Assembly (NCBI GenBank): GCA_950295325.1
Contig: OX485803.1
Span: 69,209,554-69,273,553, forward strand
Source of the DNA: Polytrichum commune
Lineage: Eukaryota > Streptophyta > Polytrichopsida > Polytrichales > Polytrichaceae
DNA length: 64,000 nt
Direction: 5' to 3'
Positions 60,301 through 64,000 of this stretch are shown here, piece by piece. The notes under the pieces were generated by a model. The model searched no databases and had not been told where the DNA came from. It saw nothing but the letters and a program-made list of their open reading frames with translations. The position numbers were made by a program, and so were the translations under genes. Each line of letters opens with the position of its first letter. Position 1 is the first letter of the stretch.

Positions 60301-63300
60301 ATGGGGTAAGTTACTGATTTTATTATACTCGTTGAAGTTTGGCATTGATTTTATAGGGAATTAATGTTTGAATAGTCTTTGTGCAGTGGATTGTTGCCAA
60401 GGAACCTTTTGGTTTTACGTTGCTCATAGTGGATCTAAACACACATTGAAATCCATTGAGTTTCATTCTAGTTACGAAATAATAGTAGATTGGGCTACAG
60501 TGATACAATAATATTTCAATCTAGATTCTATATTTGATGAGAAGCTTACAGCCTCGTCATAAGGATGAGTCGTTTGCATTCTTGCATTCTACCACACAGG
60601 CAGACAATTCCTTGCACTCTAACAGCCAAAAAAAAGAAACCATAATGTGTAGGATACCCAACTGCATATTGAGGGCATTACACCCTGCAACTGGTAATAC
60701 TCTGATCTGATTAGCAGGTCAAGTGGAGTAGTCATACATTCACTATCTCATGGCATCATAGATTACAGGAATTGATGTCAGTTTATTATTATTTGCATTG
60801 ATTCGTTGCAAACGAACTTTTATGTTTTATGTTGCTCATAGTATATGTATAAACGCCTTGGCTTCCATCAGGTTTCATTATAGTTGCACCAAACCGTAGT
60901 AGTGAGTTGGTTCCATTATTGCTTGTCTACCACAAAAGATAAATACTGTATGTCAATGGCCTCACAGGTAGAGAGTTTTTAGCCTATTTTCAACCAACCA
61001 AAAAAGCCATGATGTGTAGCGTAGCCAATTGGATATTGAGGGCATTTCACCCTGCAATTGATAATACTATGTATCTAGTTTTCTTTCACGGTCTCATGCT
61101 AATCTTGATATTTACACCTGTGCAGGTTTATTTATGGGAAGCCATTAGCAGAGAGTCCTCAGGCCTTCTCTCCCGAGAACGTGGCACTCAAAACTGCCAC
61201 AGCTCTTGGCCGAACGTTTGTTGTGGATCTGGTTCTCCGAAATGAGGATCGTTTGGTTTGCCACGAGCTGGGATGGCGAGGTAACCCTGGGAATCTACTT
61301 GTCACTGACAGAGTGCCGCATGCCTCAGACAAATTGGGTCCAGCCAATGTTGAAGAAACTGCAAATACAAACCGGGGGAAACCGGGGTACTTTAAGTCCC
61401 GGCGCTCACAATCTTTTACTAAGTTGTCTACCGCAGGAGCTAACGAACTTCGCAGCCAATTACCAAAGCAGCACCGGTCTCCATCTCCTGACCCAACTCA
61501 TTTAGAAGGCACAAAGTCTATGGCCTTAAAAGTAAGTCTTGATTTCTGGGGTCATAGTTGTGAACGCTGCATTGGTTCTGCATATTGGTGGTTAATTCTT
61601 GTCTCTGCCAATACTGTAATGAGGCCCCCTTTACACCAGAGCTCGAAGAAAGGAGCCTTCTCATATGCTGGGAGCCTCTTACTCATGCTTGTTCACTCAA
61701 ATCCACTTTAAACATGACCTTCAACTTGAAGCGTGAACTTTTTACCAGGCTTACAACACTTAGATGGCGCCTTGATGGATCCTATGTGGAACAAGTATGG
61801 CAGGCTCCCTGTCAAAATCCTAATCTATGTCCATGAGGTAGTTTAGGAATGTCAAGAGCTCGAGCTCTCATTTTGTGGGCCCAAAGCCAAGGGGCTTTCA
61901 AGCATTCTTTGGTTTGTCATGTTATCTCACTTTTAGCATGGCCACTTTGTACTTGCTCAAACCATTGAGAGCTTTAAGATTTGTCAAGCTTTCAATAGTT
62001 TGAGCTGTGGATGAAATCTTGTCAATTCCAAGTATCAAACTCCCAAAACCTGCAAGTTCAAGCTCTCAACTTGAGCTCTAGTGAAAAGTGGGTCCGAGAA
62101 TTCTGTACATCCAGTCAACAAATTTGACTACCCTTGCAACTTTGGGTATTTCCTTACAATGTCCAAGATATTTTTTTGTACCAAATCATTGAATCTTATT
62201 ACATACTTCTGTGTGCAGAGCTTGCTTGTGCCAGAGTCTGAGGCTACGGTACTCGTGAAGAAGGAAGGTGGTGGAGTGGAGGTGACAGTTGAGAATAATT
62301 GCTTACTTGTGGCTATAGACTCGGGGGTGTCACGCCGACCTCCAAAAATGAAAATGGAACATGACAGACGAGTTTACTCCAAGATGATAGAGCTGCTCCT
62401 CAACGATGAGGAGATTGCTGCAAACCTTCTCAGAGAAATTAGCTTTGGGTATTTAGGGACCCCCTTTGAGAATGAGCCCACAACTCAAATTAATGACTTG
62501 GAGAAACTTGACCAATCAAAAGTCACAAAGGCTTTTCAAAAAGGTGTTGTTGCAGGCATACACGACATGCAGATCCTCCGACTGTTTCTTGTCAAGTTGT
62601 TCCGCACACTTGACCATCTCCTGCGTGATTTTATGGTTTACATGTCCAAGCAAGGAGAGGCTCAAGGCGAGAATATAACGGAAATTGGAAGAGATTCCGC
62701 CTCTCCCCAGCCTCACCCTGGAGTTAACCCAGATAAAAAACCAGAGCTTACTTCAAGCTCCCTCCCACAGGATGTACCGGCCACTCTTCAATTTGAAAGT
62801 CTGAATATGTCAGACCAGAAGTTGGCAAACTCAGGAGGTGAATTACAAGAGCAACCGCTGGGTATGCCAAATTCATCAGTGAATTTTTGTACCCCAAGTA
62901 GAGTAGGTCCACCAAAAGGTTCACCAAGGCTGACTTCATTAAAGATTAGTCCCAAGTCAATCATACAATCACCTGGCAGTTCACCAAGATTGCTGTCACC
63001 AAATAAGATTTCTCCCACTCGCGACCACTGGCATGAGAAGGGGAGCCCAGGGCGCTTGACTTTCAAGCTTAAGGATGTTAGTAAAACTGCCAAGGTTCGT
63101 CCTTCAAAAAATTATTCAATTGAAGCAACTTTTGTGCAGACCTCACCTGCACTGTTCGAAGGTTCCTGTGCTATTCATTTCCCACCTTCACCTCTCTCAT
63201 ACTTTATTTTTTTTGAAGCTGCACAGATTGATGGCGAGGTAAGCAAGAAGTTGGACTGGTGGGATGAAAAACTTCGCGAAGAAGGGCAAAAACTTTGCCG

Positions 63301-64000
63301 CCAACATGGCTTCACAACTGGATTTCTAGAAGGTGGTGGCACCCATAGCTTAGTTGACAGCTATGAGCTGAAGGTGACCTTCAAACTCATCAGACTCTAT
63401 TTATAACTCAAGTAGTTGGAATCTCAGTAAAAGGGTGATTGGCCTAATTATGTGGTGGTGCCTGGGGTTGCAGGTAAGGTTAGAGCACATTCTGGAGAGA
63501 ATGACAATGATTTCAAATGGCTCGGATACAGAGAGACCATCATGTGTGCTTCCTCATTTGTACATAGGAGGTGCCCTAGCAGCCAGGTTAAAAATTATTA
63601 CTGATGGAGTGAGAAACCTTCTGTCTGTTGCCAAATGTCGGGTGTCCTCTACTTCTGTATTTCTCTTGTCATTCTTCTCGGCTGTCCAAACATCTTCTTG
63701 GGTTTCATTGTCATTCTTCTGTACCAAATTCAATTCTAAGGCCTTTCTACAACAAGTTATGGCTGTTTTCTCTTGCAGTGTCTGGAATAACTATAGAATA
63801 GTTGGCTCAGATTATGCTTATATATCCTGGTGCTAATGGTTACAGGTCAGTGCACATTCTCCAACGCCTAGGAATTACGCATATTTTATGCCTTTGCCCC
63901 TCTGACCTTGAATCCATGGACGAAGGAGAATTTCCGGACCTCTTCAATTACCAACATTATGGGGTTCGTCTTTACACCCCTTTATCACCACTTCCGATTT
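57366..64000 (+). CDS. PHS1: PHS1-like atypical tubulin kinase/dual-specificity phosphatase, 3' end missing
   Basis: In Arabidopsis PHS1 the kinase-like domain phosphorylates alpha-tubulin and depolymerises cortical microtubules under osmotic stress, and the phosphatase domain restrains it. The inferred exons are 57,366-57,389, 57,838-57,927, 58,885-59,280, 59,529-59,720, 60,145-60,305, 61,126-61,531, 62,219-63,094, 63,227-63,373, 63,474-63,586 and 63,846 to beyond the window; all phases agree. The kinase part (residues about 171-500) is of the actin-fragmin-kinase type: the VFKF lysine near 207, ATQSERLG, RNEDR about 326-330, WRGNPGNLL about 339-346, VAIDSGVSRRPP from about 454. A variable Ser/Pro-rich linker follows, then VRLEHILERMTMI and PHLYIGGALAAR, continuing to ITHILCLC, the start of the phosphatase domain. 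The catalytic Cys loop lies past the window end. The first two small exons are the least sure. The N-terminus is unlike the flowering-plant form I know, except for a GWLSITRRRS block. Confidence 0.88.

Overview
The window looks like nuclear DNA of a land plant. It is AT-rich and gene-poor. Its genes are split by GT-AG introns, intergenic space is filled with decayed transposon fragments, and all three confident genes belong to plant or general eukaryotic families. The third gene is a PHS1-type kinase/phosphatase, a family I know from plants. Its N-terminus differs from the flowering-plant form I know, and the repeat load is heavy, so a non-flowering land plant (bryophyte, lycophyte or fern) is possible. 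That placement is inference.

Positions 1 to about 40,300 hold no intact gene that I can support. They hold fragments of a foldback transposon family, small inverted-repeat elements of several families, tandem repeats with 40, 42, 43, 149 and 188 base periods, a decayed hAT-type transposase, two LINE 3' ends in opposite orientation, a possible PPR relic, and a series of short palindromes that share a core but have different, self-complementary arms.

Positions 40,380 to 64,000 hold three genes, all on the + strand. (1) 41,439-47,958: six coding exons for a protein of about 1,686 residues with RUN, PX and Rubicon-homology zinc-binding (DUF4206) domains, likely acting on endosomes or in autophagy. 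(2) 50,685-52,669: two exons for a 416-residue mitochondrial stomatin-like (SPFH) protein. (3) 57,366 to the window end: ten coding exons of a PHS1-like protein, an atypical alpha-tubulin kinase joined to a dual-specificity phosphatase. The window ends before the phosphatase active site.

A young 1,481-base foldback element (615-base arms, 9-base target duplication) lies between genes 1 and 2. The last codons and 3' flank of gene 2 are repeated three times in tandem. The genes are neighbours with unrelated cell functions (membrane traffic, mitochondrial membrane organisation, microtubule control), and nothing suggests that they work as a unit. I found no rRNA, no intact tRNA, no CRISPR array and no clearly new system. 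The best leads for follow-up are the covarying palindromes (11.2-12.8 kb), the foldback element, the triplicated gene tail and an intronic hairpin in gene 2.
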